Source: Qipengyuania nanhaisediminis (GTDB taxonomy: Bacteria > Pseudomonadota > Alphaproteobacteria > Sphingomonadales > Sphingomonadaceae). Taken from it: DNA of 64,000 nt. The number at the start of each line of letters is the position of its first letter. Positions within the stretch are counted from its first letter, which is position 1. The notes under the pieces were generated by a model, which saw only the letters and a list, made by a program, of their open reading frames with translations, ran no database searches and was not told the DNA's origin. Positions 15,710 to 23,549 of this stretch are shown here, one piece after another. The stretch covers positions 889,461-953,460 of the forward strand of contig NZ_FOWZ01000001.1 of NCBI RefSeq assembly GCF_900115585.1, in the 5' to 3' direction. The position numbers and the translations under genes are program-made.

Positions 15710-17803
15710 ATGCTGCGACAGTACGAACTTGTTGAACGGGTCAAGGAATACGACCCCGACGCCGACGAGGCGATGCTCAACCGCGCCTATGTCTACACCG
15801 TGCAGAAGCACGGCACACAGACGCGGGCCAGCGGCGATCCGTACTTCAGCCATCCGGTCGAAGTCGCAGGGCTGATGACCGATTTGCAGCTCGACCAGGA
15901 AACGATCGCAACCGCTCTCCTGCACGATACCGTCGAGGACACGCTCGCCACGATCGACGATATCGAGGCGAATTTCGGCGGCGACGTTGCGCGGCTGGTC
16001 GATGGCGTGACCAAGCTTTCCAAGATCGAACAGATGCCCGAGAACGAACGGGCTGCCGAAAACCTGCGCAAGTTCCTGCTCGCAATGAGCGAGGATATCC
16101 GCGTGCTGCTCGTCAAGCTGGGCGACCGGCTGCACAACATGCGTACGCTGCACTTCATCAAGAAGCCGGAAAAGCGCCAGCGCATCGCACGCGAAACGAT
16201 GGATATCTATGCGCCGCTGGCGGAGCGCGTGGGCATGTACGAATACATGCGCGAAATGCAGATGCTGGCGTTCGAACAGCTCGAGCCGGAAGCCTACGAG
16301 ACGATTACTCAGCGGCTCGACCAGATCAGGCAGGAAGACGGCGGACAGGTCGATGCCATCGCACTCGACATGAAGCACGCGCTGGCGGAAGCGGGGCTGA
16401 CGGTGGAGGTTTCGGGCCGCGAGAAGCATCCCTATTCGATCTGGCGCAAGATGGCCGAACGCCACGTGTCCTTCGAACAGGTCACCGACATCATGGCCTT
16501 CCGCATCATCACGGATAACGTGGCCGACTGCTACCGGGCGATGGGGGTGTTGCACACGACGTGGCAGTTCCTGCCGGGGCGTTTCAAGGACTACATTTCT
16601 ACGCCGAAAACCAACGGTTATCGCAGTCTCCATACCTCGCTGATCTACGGCAAGTCGATGCGCGTCGAAGTGCAAATCCGCACGCGAGAGATGCACCAGA
16701 CGAACGAATTCGGCCTCGCTGCGCACTGGGCCTACAAGCAGGGCGACAAGCCGGACGGCCAGGTCGGCTGGCTGCGCGACCTGATCGAGATCGTCGATGC
16801 CAGCCACGATCCCGAAGAGTTGCTCGAGCATACGCGCATGGCGATCTACCAGGATCGCATTTTCGCCTTCACCCCGAAGGGCGCGCTGTTCCAGCTGCCC
16901 AAGGGGTCGACGGCGGTCGATTTCGCCTTTGCAGTACACACCGATCTGGGCGCGCAGACGGTGGGTGCGAAGATCAACGGCCGTCACATGCCGCTGCGCA
17001 CACAGCTCAACAATGGCGACGTGGTCGAAATCCTGAAGGGCAAGAACGCAGAGCCGCAGATGAGCTGGCTCGGCTTCGTCGTGACGGGCAAGGCCCGTGC
17101 GGCGATCCGCCGCGCCGTTCGCCTGAAGGAACGGGCCGAAGTCGCCGAGATCGGACAGAAACTCTACGACGAGATCGCCTCGCGGGTCCCGGCCAAGATC
17201 GGCAAAAAGGCCCTTCGCGCGGCGATCGCACGGCTCGAGATGGAAGATGAGGACGACCTCTATTATGCCATCGGATCGGCAAAGATCGCCGATCGCGAAG
17301 TCATGGAGGCGCTCGTCCCCGGCTGCACCGAAGGTCTAGCCGATGACGATGCCGAATGGCTGCGCAGCGGAAAGTCGCTGTCCATCCGGGGCCTGACTCC
17401 CGGGGTCGGATACAAGCTGGCGGAATGCTGTCACCCAGTCCCCGGCGATCGCATTGTCGGTATTCGCAAACCCAATGAAGGGGTGGAGGTTCATGCCATC
17501 GATTGCCACGAACTTGCCAGCGGGATCGACACCGATTGGCTCGACCTGTCCTGGGGCAAGCGTTCGCGTGGGGCAGTCGGTCGCCTCAGGGTTACATTGT
17601 ACGACCGTCCGGGTACATTGGCCGAGATGGCGGGGATTTTTGCCAAGAATGTCGTGAACGTGAAAAGCCTTGAGCAGGTGCAGCTCGACCATCCGTTCAC
17701 GACTTACGAAGTCGATCTGGAGGTGCAGGATCTCGCCCACCTCACCCGTATCCTGAGCGCACTGCGCGCCAGTGACTCCGTCGCGCAGGCAGAGCGCGCA
17801 TGA
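15710..17803 (+). CDS. rsh: Bifunctional (p)ppGpp synthetase/hydrolase (Rsh)
   Basis: 697 residues. The N-terminal HD hydrolase domain has 'YFSHPVEVAGLM' and 'ALLHDTVEDT' (HDxxED). The synthetase domain follows ('GREKHPYSIWRKM', 'TDIMAFRII', 'TPKTNGYRSLHTS' with the catalytic region, 'EVQIRTREMH'). Next are a TGS domain ('IFAFTPKGALFQLPKGSTAVDF') and a C-terminal ACT domain ('VTLYDRPGTLAEMAGIFAKN'). All HD residues look intact, so this is a bifunctional alphaproteobacterial SpoT/Rel that sets alarmone levels during starvation. The start ATG follows a GAGCCGAG-type weak RBS. It overlaps the following glyoxalase gene by 4 bp. Confidence 0.97.
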   Translation: MLRQYELVERVKEYDPDADEAMLNRAYVYTVQKHGTQTRASGDPYFSHPVEVAGLMTDLQLDQETIATALLHDTVEDTLATIDDIEANFGGDVARLVDGVTKLSKIEQMPENERAAENLRKFLLAMSEDIRVLLVKLGDRLHNMRTLHFIKKPEKRQRIARETMDIYAPLAERVGMYEYMREMQMLAFEQLEPEAYETITQRLDQIRQEDGGQVDAIALDMKHALAEAGLTVEVSGREKHPYSIWRKMAERHVSFEQVTDIMAFRIITDNVADCYRAMGVLHTTWQFLPGRFKDYISTPKTNGYRSLHTSLIYGKSMRVEVQIRTREMHQTNEFGLAAHWAYKQGDKPDGQVGWLRDLIEIVDASHDPEELLEHTRMAIYQDRIFAFTPKGALFQLPKGSTAVDFAFAVHTDLGAQTVGAKINGRHMPLRTQLNNGDVVEILKGKNAEPQMSWLGFVVTGKARAAIRRAVRLKERAEVAEIGQKLYDEIASRVPAKIGKKALRAAIARLEMEDEDDLYYAIGSAKIADREVMEALVPGCTEGLADDDAEWLRSGKSLSIRGLTPGVGYKLAECCHPVPGDRIVGIRKPNEGVEVHAIDCHELASGIDTDWLDLSWGKRSRGAVGRLRVTLYDRPGTLAEMAGIFAKNVVNVKSLEQVQLDHPFTTYEVDLEVQDLAHLTRILSALRASDSVAQAERA

Positions 17804-18165
17804 GTTTGCTAACCGGTATCGATCACGTCCAGCTCGCCATGCCCCATGGCGGCGAAGTTCACGCCCGCAAATTCTGGGGCGATCTGATGGGCCTGGAAGA
17901 AGTGGCAAAACCCGGCCACCTGGCCGTAAACGGTGGCTGCTGGTTCGAGGGCGAGGGCATCTCGATCCATTGCGGTGTGGAAGACGCCTTCCTTCCGGCG
18001 CGGCGTGCGCATCCTGCACTGCTGGTTGAAAATCTCGGAGCCCTTGTTGCGAAGCTCCAAGCCGCAGGGATCAAGTTCAAGCCAGGCAAGGAACTGGAAG
18101 GATATCGCCGCGGAGACGTGGACGACCCCTTCGGCAACCGCATCGAATTGATGGAAAAGCTCTAG
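17800..18165 (+). CDS. VOC/glyoxalase-superfamily protein
   Basis: 121 residues forming one vicinal-oxygen-chelate domain: the opening 'GIDHVQLAMPHGGEVHARKFWGDLMGLEEV' (seen in parts; His in DHVQL is a usual metal ligand) and the closing 'DDPFGNRIELME', whose Glu is the second ligand. 'ISIHCGVEDAF' supplies another ligand strand. Such small VOC proteins may act as glyoxalases, fosfomycin-type transferases or binding proteins; the reaction cannot be assigned. It overlaps rsh by 4 bp (ATGA), suggesting coupled translation, and converges on the next gene by 4 bp. Confidence 0.85.
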   Translation: MSLLTGIDHVQLAMPHGGEVHARKFWGDLMGLEEVAKPGHLAVNGGCWFEGEGISIHCGVEDAFLPARRAHPALLVENLGALVAKLQAAGIKFKPGKELEGYRRGDVDDPFGNRIELMEKL

Positions 18166-18614
18166 CGCGCGGGCGGGCGGACCAGCACGGCGCGATGGCC
18201 GGGCTGGCTCAGGATCAGGCGATCGTTTTCGACCCGCATTTGCGGCGTTCCAAAAGCAAAGCGCGCGAACAATACGTCGTTCGGTTTTTCCTCACACGCC
18301 TGCAGTGTGCAGATCATGCTCCGATCCAGGGCGCCGCGCGGTTGATCCAGATCTTCGAAGCCGCACGAATTGCACCCGTCGTGAAATCCGGAAATCTCGC
18401 CCCAGCGGACGCCCAGAGAATACCCCCCATCGCTCACGTCCACTCCGTCGATCTCGACGAATTTCCACCCTCCGTCTTCTTCGGGCGCGGCCACCATGTG
18501 CCACAGGGTCTCGCCCGGCGGCAGCGTAACGTCCACGATCACCGCGACAAGCGCGATGCCGAGCCCGCCCGCGGTGAACCAAGCGAGGCGTTTGTGATGC
18601 TGGCTCCGGCTCAC
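18162..18614 (-). CDS. META/HslJ-like membrane-anchored protein
   Basis: 150 residues. An N-terminal hydrophobic helix (about 10-29, 'LAWFTAGGLGIALVAVIV') is a likely membrane anchor or signal. The rest resembles a META domain (HslJ-like): 'WKFVEIDGVDVSDGGYSL', then 'GEISGFHDGCNSCGF' with the G-x-GCN signature, and 'CEEKPNDVLFARF'. META proteins are poorly understood and linked to stress or antibiotic tolerance. It overlaps the upstream DUF1905 gene by 4 bp on the same strand, and its end overlaps the VOC gene tail-to-tail. Confidence 0.7.
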   Translation of the reverse strand: MSRSQHHKRLAWFTAGGLGIALVAVIVDVTLPPGETLWHMVAAPEEDGGWKFVEIDGVDVSDGGYSLGVRWGEISGFHDGCNSCGFEDLDQPRGALDRSMICTLQACEEKPNDVLFARFAFGTPQMRVENDRLILSQPGHRAVLVRPPAR

Positions 18615-18928
18615 AGGAGCTCGAGTTCCACAGTGAGCTCATCGCCCTCGATAAGGTCTTCCCGTTTCATCACCTTCTTCGACACAAGCAGCACCCATTC
18701 CGAATCCCGGTTCTGGGGAAACACCGAAGTCTTCCAATGGGTTCCGCCGATCCGGGCGATGACCTTTACCGACCCGAAACCCCGGCGGCTGCCGAATTCA
18801 AGGCGCGAGAGGGTCTCGTGCATGGCGAAGGCCTCGGCCTCTTCGCCGGTGATCGTCACGAGGTGGTAGGTGCCCCGCTCCCCGCGCCATTGGCGCAAGG
18901 GGAGGGTGCAGGTCAGGGTTTCGCTCAC
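18611..18928 (-). CDS. DUF1905-domain protein
   Basis: 105 residues forming a single DUF1905 beta-rich domain: 'GTYHLVTITGEEAEAF', 'GFGSVKVIARIGGTHWKTSVFP', 'WVLLVSKKVMKREDLIEGD', and 'TVELEL' at the end. The family is common, small and without an established biochemical role. It sits between the cyclophilin-like gene (4-bp overlap at 18925-18928) and the META gene (4-bp overlap), so the three are a translationally coupled operon led by the cyclophilin. Confidence 0.85.
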   Translation of the reverse strand: MSETLTCTLPLRQWRGERGTYHLVTITGEEAEAFAMHETLSRLEFGSRRGFGSVKVIARIGGTHWKTSVFPQNRDSEWVLLVSKKVMKREDLIEGDELTVELELL

Positions 18929-19992
18929 TCGCCCGCGCGGCGGATGGGCACGGGGATATTGCAGATGTCCGCGCCGCCTGCCGGGACGATGAAGAACGGA
19001 TCGCGGCGATTGGCGCGCGCTGCGACGTACTTGGCGAAGGTCTCTCCCTCGGTCGACAGGTACTCGAAAGTCGGGCGCTCTGCAGCAGGCAGGTCGCTTG
19101 CCACCCGGACGGTCACGATGGGCGTGCGCTTGCCGGCTTCCTCCTCGGTATAGAAACCGAGCGCTCCCGATCCGCGCGGCAGCGATGAGAGATGCTCCAT
19201 CCCTTCGATGATCCGTCCGACGAGCGCGATGTTGCGGTCGAGATGACGCGGAGCGTGGCCGATCACGGTATATAGTTCCGCCCCTGATCCCGTGTCAGGC
19301 GAATAGTTGCGACCGACGCCGACCATGCCGTAGCAATGGACTGGCCAGATGCGGTCGGGACGTGAATTATTATAGGCATTTTCTCTGGCGTTACGCTTCT
19401 TCGCGGGCACGGCGGAGTTATTCCCCGCCACAGGCCAGCCCTGCGAAAAGCCGTCATAGCCTGCATAGCGGCCGAACAGGTTGACCATTTTGAGCGGCGG
19501 AGTGGAGCGGCTCTCGTGAACCTTCCCGCCGGGCTTGCCGTAGAAGCGGTAATGGCTGGCGGGTACGGTGTAGGCGCTCTCGTCCATCACCTTAAGGCCT
19601 TCCGGCAAGAGCTTGGGCTCGCCATCGGCTTCGGGATTGTCGTAATTGAGGTCGCCCCATTGGACGACGTAATTGTCCTGCACGCGGTTCACAGTGATGT
19701 CGTCGTACCAGCCTGTGCGGGCGAGAGTGCGAATGTTCTCGACCCAGCCTTGGCTGAACGGAGCCGGCATGAACTGGATTACAACCTCTCGTTCCGTCCC
19801 GTCGGACGCCGGCGCCAGGGTCATCACCAGAAGGTCTTCAGCGGGTATGGAAACCCATTCCTCGGCCTCGGCGCCCTCGACGATCTCGTTCGGCGAAGGC
19901 GCTCCGGCAGGCTCGTCCTGCGCTGCGAGCGGAGAGGTCCATGAAGCGGAAAGAGCGAACGCTGCGGCAAGCGAAATCAAAGGTTTGTTCAT
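18925..19992 (-). CDS. Cyclophilin-type peptidyl-prolyl isomerase, periplasmic
   Basis: 355 residues from ATG 19992, chosen because a clear signal peptide begins there (cleavage near 'PLAAQ'); an in-frame frame continues upstream to 20172 but crosses a terminator-like hairpin. The cyclophilin-like core includes 'TGWYDDITVNRVQDNYVVQWGD' (substrate pocket), then a long insertion about 60-100 residues beyond typical PpiA length ('SRSTPPLKMVNLFGRYAGYDGF'), then 'LYTVIGHAPRHLDRNIALVGRIIEGM'. It isomerises prolyl bonds to help envelope proteins fold. The insertion is a known feature of the longer sphingomonad type. First gene of the three-gene operon with DUF1905 and META proteins. Confidence 0.85.
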   Translation of the reverse strand: MNKPLISLAAAFALSASWTSPLAAQDEPAGAPSPNEIVEGAEAEEWVSIPAEDLLVMTLAPASDGTEREVVIQFMPAPFSQGWVENIRTLARTGWYDDITVNRVQDNYVVQWGDLNYDNPEADGEPKLLPEGLKVMDESAYTVPASHYRFYGKPGGKVHESRSTPPLKMVNLFGRYAGYDGFSQGWPVAGNNSAVPAKKRNARENAYNNSRPDRIWPVHCYGMVGVGRNYSPDTGSGAELYTVIGHAPRHLDRNIALVGRIIEGMEHLSSLPRGSGALGFYTEEEAGKRTPIVTVRVASDLPAAERPTFEYLSTEGETFAKYVAARANRRDPFFIVPAGGADICNIPVPIRRAGE

Positions 19993-20024
19993 GGGCTCGA
20001 AGCCTGCCACGCAATCGGGCAAAC

Positions 20025-20066
20025 AAAAAGCCCCTTTTCGCACGTTTTGAGGGGCGAAAAGGGGCT
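20025..20066 (-). terminator. Terminator-like hairpin between tRNA-Ser(GGA) and the cyclophilin gene
   Basis: On the minus strand AGCCCCTTTTCG (20066-20055) pairs perfectly with CGAAAAGGGGCT (20040-20029), a 12-bp stem followed by TTTTGTTTG. It ends about 33 bases before the cyclophilin ATG. It probably terminates the tRNA-Ser transcript. Because so little DNA remains for a separate promoter, it could also act as an attenuator for the cyclophilin operon. Confidence 0.8.
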
Positions 20067-20192
20067 CTGAAGCGATGGTCGCAGGGAATGCAATTCCGCG
20101 CACCATCGCGACTTGGGGGGTGGTGAAGTTGCAACGAGCGCCCCGCGCTCGGGTTCCAACGGTTCGTCGCAAATTTTCACGGCTGGAGAAAA

Positions 20193-20283
20193 TGGCGGAG
20201 CAGGAGGGATTCGAACCCTCGATACGGGGTTACCGTATACACACTTTCCAGGCGTGCGCCTTCGACCACTCGGCCACTGCTCC
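20193..20283 (-). tRNA. tRNA-Ser (anticodon GGA)
   Basis: The 91-nt minus-strand sequence folds as a class II tRNA: acceptor GGAGCAG/CTGCTCC, a D-arm, anticodon loop CTGGAAA on a CACGC/GTGTG-type stem giving anticodon GGA, a long variable arm (ATACGG…CCGTAT), T-arm with GGTTCGAATCC, and an encoded CCA end. The long variable arm and the anticodon identify serine (reads UCC/UCU). Confidence 0.97.
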
Positions 20284-20407
20284 GCGCTCTCGAACGGGCT
20301 TCCCTAAAGCGCGTATGGCAAGGGAGCGGCGTCAAGAAGGCGCGCCTCTAGCGGTCTTGGCAGCGTGGTGCAAGCAGGCAAACGCCCATGCTTCACGCAG
20401 GCGCTCG

Positions 20408-20788
20408 TCAGTGGGTGAGTTTGCGACGCATGCGGTAACGCCCGTTTTCGAATTGCTCGAAATACTGGTGCACGTCCGGGTGCGAGACCGGACCGGTGAG
20501 TGCATCGTTCACCAGGTTCTGTTGGCTCACGTAAGCGACGTAATCGCTCTCGTCGCTCTCTGCCAGCAGGTGGTAAAAGGGCTGGTTGCGGTCCGGACGA
20601 ATTTCCTCGGGGATCGACGAATACCATTCCTCGCTATTGGCGAAGACGGGATCGATGTCGAAAATGACGCCGCGGAAATCGAAGGTCTTGTGTTTGACGA
20701 CATCGCCGATGGCGAAGCGTGTCTTGATTCGGCGTGGCGCCTCGAGAGTGCGACCTGCCTGGGCGGAGAAAAACAAAGTCCTGTCCAT
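20408..20788 (-). CDS. hspQ: Heat shock protein HspQ
   Basis: 126 residues from ATG 20788. HspQ-like features: 'RFAIGDVVKHKTFDFRGVIFDIDP' (the YccV/HspQ SH3-like barrel start), 'PFYHLLAESDE', 'VAYVSQQNLV', and 'HPDVHQYFEQFENGRY' near the end. HspQ binds DnaA mutant proteins and is a Lon protease specificity enhancer in enterobacteria. Longer in-frame starts to 21148 run through the tRNA-Ser(CGA) gene and are spurious. Isolated between two tRNA genes, with about 120 bp of featureless DNA before tRNA-Ser(GGA). Confidence 0.92.
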   Translation of the reverse strand: MDRTLFFSAQAGRTLEAPRRIKTRFAIGDVVKHKTFDFRGVIFDIDPVFANSEEWYSSIPEEIRPDRNQPFYHLLAESDESDYVAYVSQQNLVNDALTGPVSHPDVHQYFEQFENGRYRMRRKLTH

Positions 20789-20949
20789 GTCACGAGAGGA
20801 TATGGGAAGTTCCCGCCGACGAACAAGCCTCGCCCCGCGTCCGTCCCCCGTTTTCTGGTCCGAAAGGACTTGGCAAGCCTGACGCACACGGCTAATGGCC
20901 CCCTCGCTTCGACCGAGGCCCGAGGGCCCATCAGGCACACCCGACATGC

Positions 20950-21039
20950 GGAGAGGTGGCAGAGAGGTCGAATGCGCCGCACTCGAAATGCGGTATACGG
21001 GCAACCGTATCGTGGGTTCGAATCCCACCCTCTCCGCCA
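20950..21039 (+). tRNA. tRNA-Ser (anticodon CGA), integration target
   Basis: The 90-nt sequence has acceptor GGAGAGG/CCTCTCC, anticodon loop CTCGAAA in a CCGCA/TGCGG stem (anticodon CGA, reading UCG), a long variable arm (TATACGG…CCGTAT), T-loop GGTTCGAATCC and an encoded CCA. Its last 17 bases (21023-21039) are repeated at 36899-36915, so the island integrated into this gene's 3' end and left it intact. Confidence 0.97.
21023..21039 (+). repeat. attL (17-bp tRNA 3'-end direct repeat)
   Basis: TCCCACCCTCTCCGCCA, the T-arm and acceptor end of tRNA-Ser(CGA), identical to 36899-36915. The sequences on either side diverge immediately (CGAA versus AGTT upstream; CGTC versus GTCA downstream). Confidence 0.92.
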
Positions 21040-21064
21040 CGTCGCCCCCAACCCCTTGAATTCG

Positions 21065-21078
21065 TGAAACGCGTTGCA
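21065..21078. repeat. Palindrome copy 1 (TGAAACGCGTTGCA)
   Basis: It matches TGCAACGCGTTGCA at 13 of 14 positions. It lies between attL and the integrase gene. Perfect copies flank the serine recombinase gene at 25027-25040 and 25860-25873. Possibly a binding site for a recombinase or island regulator. Confidence 0.6.
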
Positions 21079-21134
21079 AATCAGCGGATTTGATGCATAA
21101 ATCTGCTACAGATCTTGCTACAAAGTGATGCGGA

Positions 21135-22727
21135 ATGTCGACGGCCAAAAGAGTGGATGGACACCGCTATTTTTACTCGCGGGGCGGCAGGTTTATTTTC
21201 CGGAGAAGCGTACCTAAGGACGCCACTGATGCCTTCGGCAAGACCGAGGTCGTCACTACGCTGAAGGCGCAAACTAAATCGGCGGCACTGATCGAGTTGG
21301 CCGAACATGTCGCTGAATTTGAGAGAACGCTAATCCGAGCGAGAACGCAGCAGGCTCATGCCGAACTCTCTGCTGATATCGGCAGGGAGGTTTTGGAGCG
21401 AGCGGTGCGTAGTTGGTTTGCAGAGAGACAAGGTCGTTTCCAAGAAGAGTTGCTGCGCGCGCGCTCTAACGAGGACCGAAAGGCTCGCTTGCTTGAGCTT
21501 GATGCCTATGAAGGGACCGCTCGGGAGGTAGTGCGGGGGGAGCAAGGCAACAACTTGATAGCGAGGTGGATTTCCCAAGCGATTTGCGAGCGTGAAGGAT
21601 GGGAATTTGAGCCTGGCTCGTTCCAGTCCCGGCAGTTGATGCAAATTGTCGCGCGAGGACAACTTGAAGCGTCACGACGAGAACGCGAAGATCTTGAGGG
21701 GCTGCCCCGAAGCTCCGGTGACATCACCTTCTCACCCGAGGCATACGATCATGATAACACAATTCGAAGGTCAAATGATCGCGAGACCCGATTAACTCTG
21801 TTGTTTGAGGCCTACGTCGCCGAGCGGCGCCCAGCGGCCTCTACCGTCAAATCATTTAGGCAAAAGATCGCGTCTTTCGTGGCATTTCTGGGTCACGATA
21901 ATGCGGAAAACGTCACTCCAGCCGACATAGTCGCATGGAAGAATGAGTTGTTGGGCCGAGGCAACGGAAAGGGTTCAACCCTCTCGGCGAAAACCGTCAA
22001 CGATACGTATCTTTCAATCATAAGAACTGTCTTCAACTGGGGTTATGAAAACGAGAAGGTTGGAGCCAATCCGGCTAGTCGCGTGAAGGTGCGAGCCCCT
22101 CGAAAAATCAGCACACGATCAAAGGCGCTCAACGATCACGAGGCAAAATCTATCCTCCGAGCCTCGCTACGTTCTCCGGCAAGGAAGTTGTCTACCGAGA
22201 GGGCCTTCGCCCAACGCTGGGTGCCATGGCTCTGCGCTTACACTGGCGCACGTGTGAACGAGATAACGCAACTGCGTGCGGAAGATTTCACTGAGATTGA
22301 TGGGGTCAAAGTTCTCGAAATTACCCCGGAAGCCGGCAGCGTAAAGAACTATGAAGCTCGCGTCGTTCCCATCCATCCTCATCTGATTGAGCAAGGATTG
22401 TGGGACGAGGTCCGAAGAAAGACTGGCCCCCTCTTCTATGACCCTTCGAGGCATCGCGGAGGCTCAGAGGGTAATCCGCAATCGAAGAAGGTCGGGGAAC
22501 ATCTCGCAAGATGGGTGCGTGGCCTCGGGGTTGATCATCCAGAAGTTCAGCCGAACCACGGCTGGAGACATAGGTTCAAGTCCGTGGCACGGAATGTCGC
22601 AATGTCGCCGGAAATTCGGGATGCCATTCAAGGTCACGCACCGAGAACGGAGGGCGAGGCTTACGGTGATATTTCACCCCAGGCCATGTTCAGAGAGATC
22701 AGCAAATTGCCCAGATACGACGTGTAG
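21135..22727 (+). CDS. Tyrosine recombinase (island integrase)
   Basis: 530 residues. The N-terminus ('YFYSRGGRFIFRRSVPKDATDAFG') resembles the DUF6538-type arm-binding region of long alphaproteobacterial integrases, followed by a core-binding SAM-like domain (about 210-300, 'AASTVKSFRQKIASFVAFLG'). The catalytic domain has Arg373 in 'YTGARVNEITQLRAEDF', His475 and Arg478 in 'HGWRHRF', 'IQGHAPR', and the nucleophile Tyr510 in 'GEAYGD'. It would integrate and excise the island at the tRNA. Transcribed away from attL. About 60 bp downstream a short perfect hairpin (GCCCTT/AAGGGC, 22791-22806) and a (CG)-rich palindrome (22753-22766) lie in the 204-bp gap to the next gene. Confidence 0.95.
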   Translation: MSTAKRVDGHRYFYSRGGRFIFRRSVPKDATDAFGKTEVVTTLKAQTKSAALIELAEHVAEFERTLIRARTQQAHAELSADIGREVLERAVRSWFAERQGRFQEELLRARSNEDRKARLLELDAYEGTAREVVRGEQGNNLIARWISQAICEREGWEFEPGSFQSRQLMQIVARGQLEASRREREDLEGLPRSSGDITFSPEAYDHDNTIRRSNDRETRLTLLFEAYVAERRPAASTVKSFRQKIASFVAFLGHDNAENVTPADIVAWKNELLGRGNGKGSTLSAKTVNDTYLSIIRTVFNWGYENEKVGANPASRVKVRAPRKISTRSKALNDHEAKSILRASLRSPARKLSTERAFAQRWVPWLCAYTGARVNEITQLRAEDFTEIDGVKVLEITPEAGSVKNYEARVVPIHPHLIEQGLWDEVRRKTGPLFYDPSRHRGGSEGNPQSKKVGEHLARWVRGLGVDHPEVQPNHGWRHRFKSVARNVAMSPEIRDAIQGHAPRTEGEAYGDISPQAMFREISKLPRYDV

Positions 22728-22931
22728 GGTGCTTTCCCTCATCGGTCTCGCGCACGCGCGCGCGTGAGGGTTCAGAATTGGCACGAAACGGCCCTTTTCT
22801 AAGGGCTCACTGCAGTTGAGCTGGTAGCAGAAGGGGTAAAATGCGCGGAAGCGAAGGTGTTACGGCAGGTAAATATTTATGACATAACATAATGTTTTTG
22901 CTAATATATTTCCAGACCTTGAGGCGGAAAT

Positions 22932-23549
22932 ATGAACGAATATCGCAAGCGCGTAAAAAAGTTGGAAGAGATCGGGCGCATCAGGCTGTCGCGAAATTTC
23001 TGGTTGCGGGAATTCCTGCATTCCGAGATCGCAGCGGTGCACGGCATCACTAACAAACCCGATGACCTCGAACTTGCGGTCGCGGCAGGTAGTCGGCTGT
23101 GTAAAGAGCTATTGGAGCCGTTGCATCAAACATTTGGCTCGGTGCGCATTCGGTCCGGATACCGTTCGTGGGAATTGAACGCGCTAGGTCACCGTCTGGG
23201 TCTTGGATGTGCCAGCAACGAGAAAAACCGTGCTGCGCACATTTGGGACCGGAGAGATGTGGAGGGTCGCATGGGAGCGACCGCCTGCATAGTCATCCCG
23301 TGGTTTGCTGATTATCTAGAAGGCGGCGGTGACTGGCGCGCGATGGCGTCATGGCTCTACGACCACATTCCGTTCGCGTCCGTCACATTCTTCCAACGGC
23401 TTGGTGCATTCAACCTTCAATGGCGGGAAGAGCCTGAACGGACAGTTCGAAGCTGGAGGCAGCCGAAGGGCAAACTGGTCTTAGGAGACAGCCTTTACCC
23501 TTCATCGGTCAGGAAGGCCTACTCGCAGTTTCCACCCTTCTGCGGTTAG
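22932..23549 (+). CDS. Peptidase M15A-like protein
   Basis: 205 residues. 'NFWLREFLHSEIAAVHGITNKP' (here in parts) and 'IRSGYRSWELN' (75-83) match the start and core of M15A zinc D-Ala-D-Ala carboxypeptidase-like domains. Candidate zinc ligands are His103 and Asp106 or Asp109 in 'AAHIWDRRD', and His145 in 'YDHIP'. The usual S-x-H-x(6)-D spacing is one residue short and its Ser is Ala, so activity is uncertain. No signal peptide, so it is probably cytosolic unless released by lysis. The start ATG follows GGCGGAAAT. It converges on the RT gene with a 4-bp overlap of stops, implying a conserved unit; role unknown. Confidence 0.7.
   Translation: MNEYRKRVKKLEEIGRIRLSRNFWLREFLHSEIAAVHGITNKPDDLELAVAAGSRLCKELLEPLHQTFGSVRIRSGYRSWELNALGHRLGLGCASNEKNRAAHIWDRRDVEGRMGATACIVIPWFADYLEGGGDWRAMASWLYDHIPFASVTFFQRLGAFNLQWREEPERTVRSWRQPKGKLVLGDSLYPSSVRKAYSQFPPFCG

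Noticed and set aside
15665-16987. 440-codon minus-strand ORF opposite rsh
   Set aside because: Shadow of the synthetase/hydrolase gene; composition is typical of reverse-frame translation.
22753-22766. CACGCGCGCGCGTG palindrome as a regulatory site
   Set aside because: Alternating CG tract in GC-rich DNA forms palindromes by chance; no second copy was noticed.
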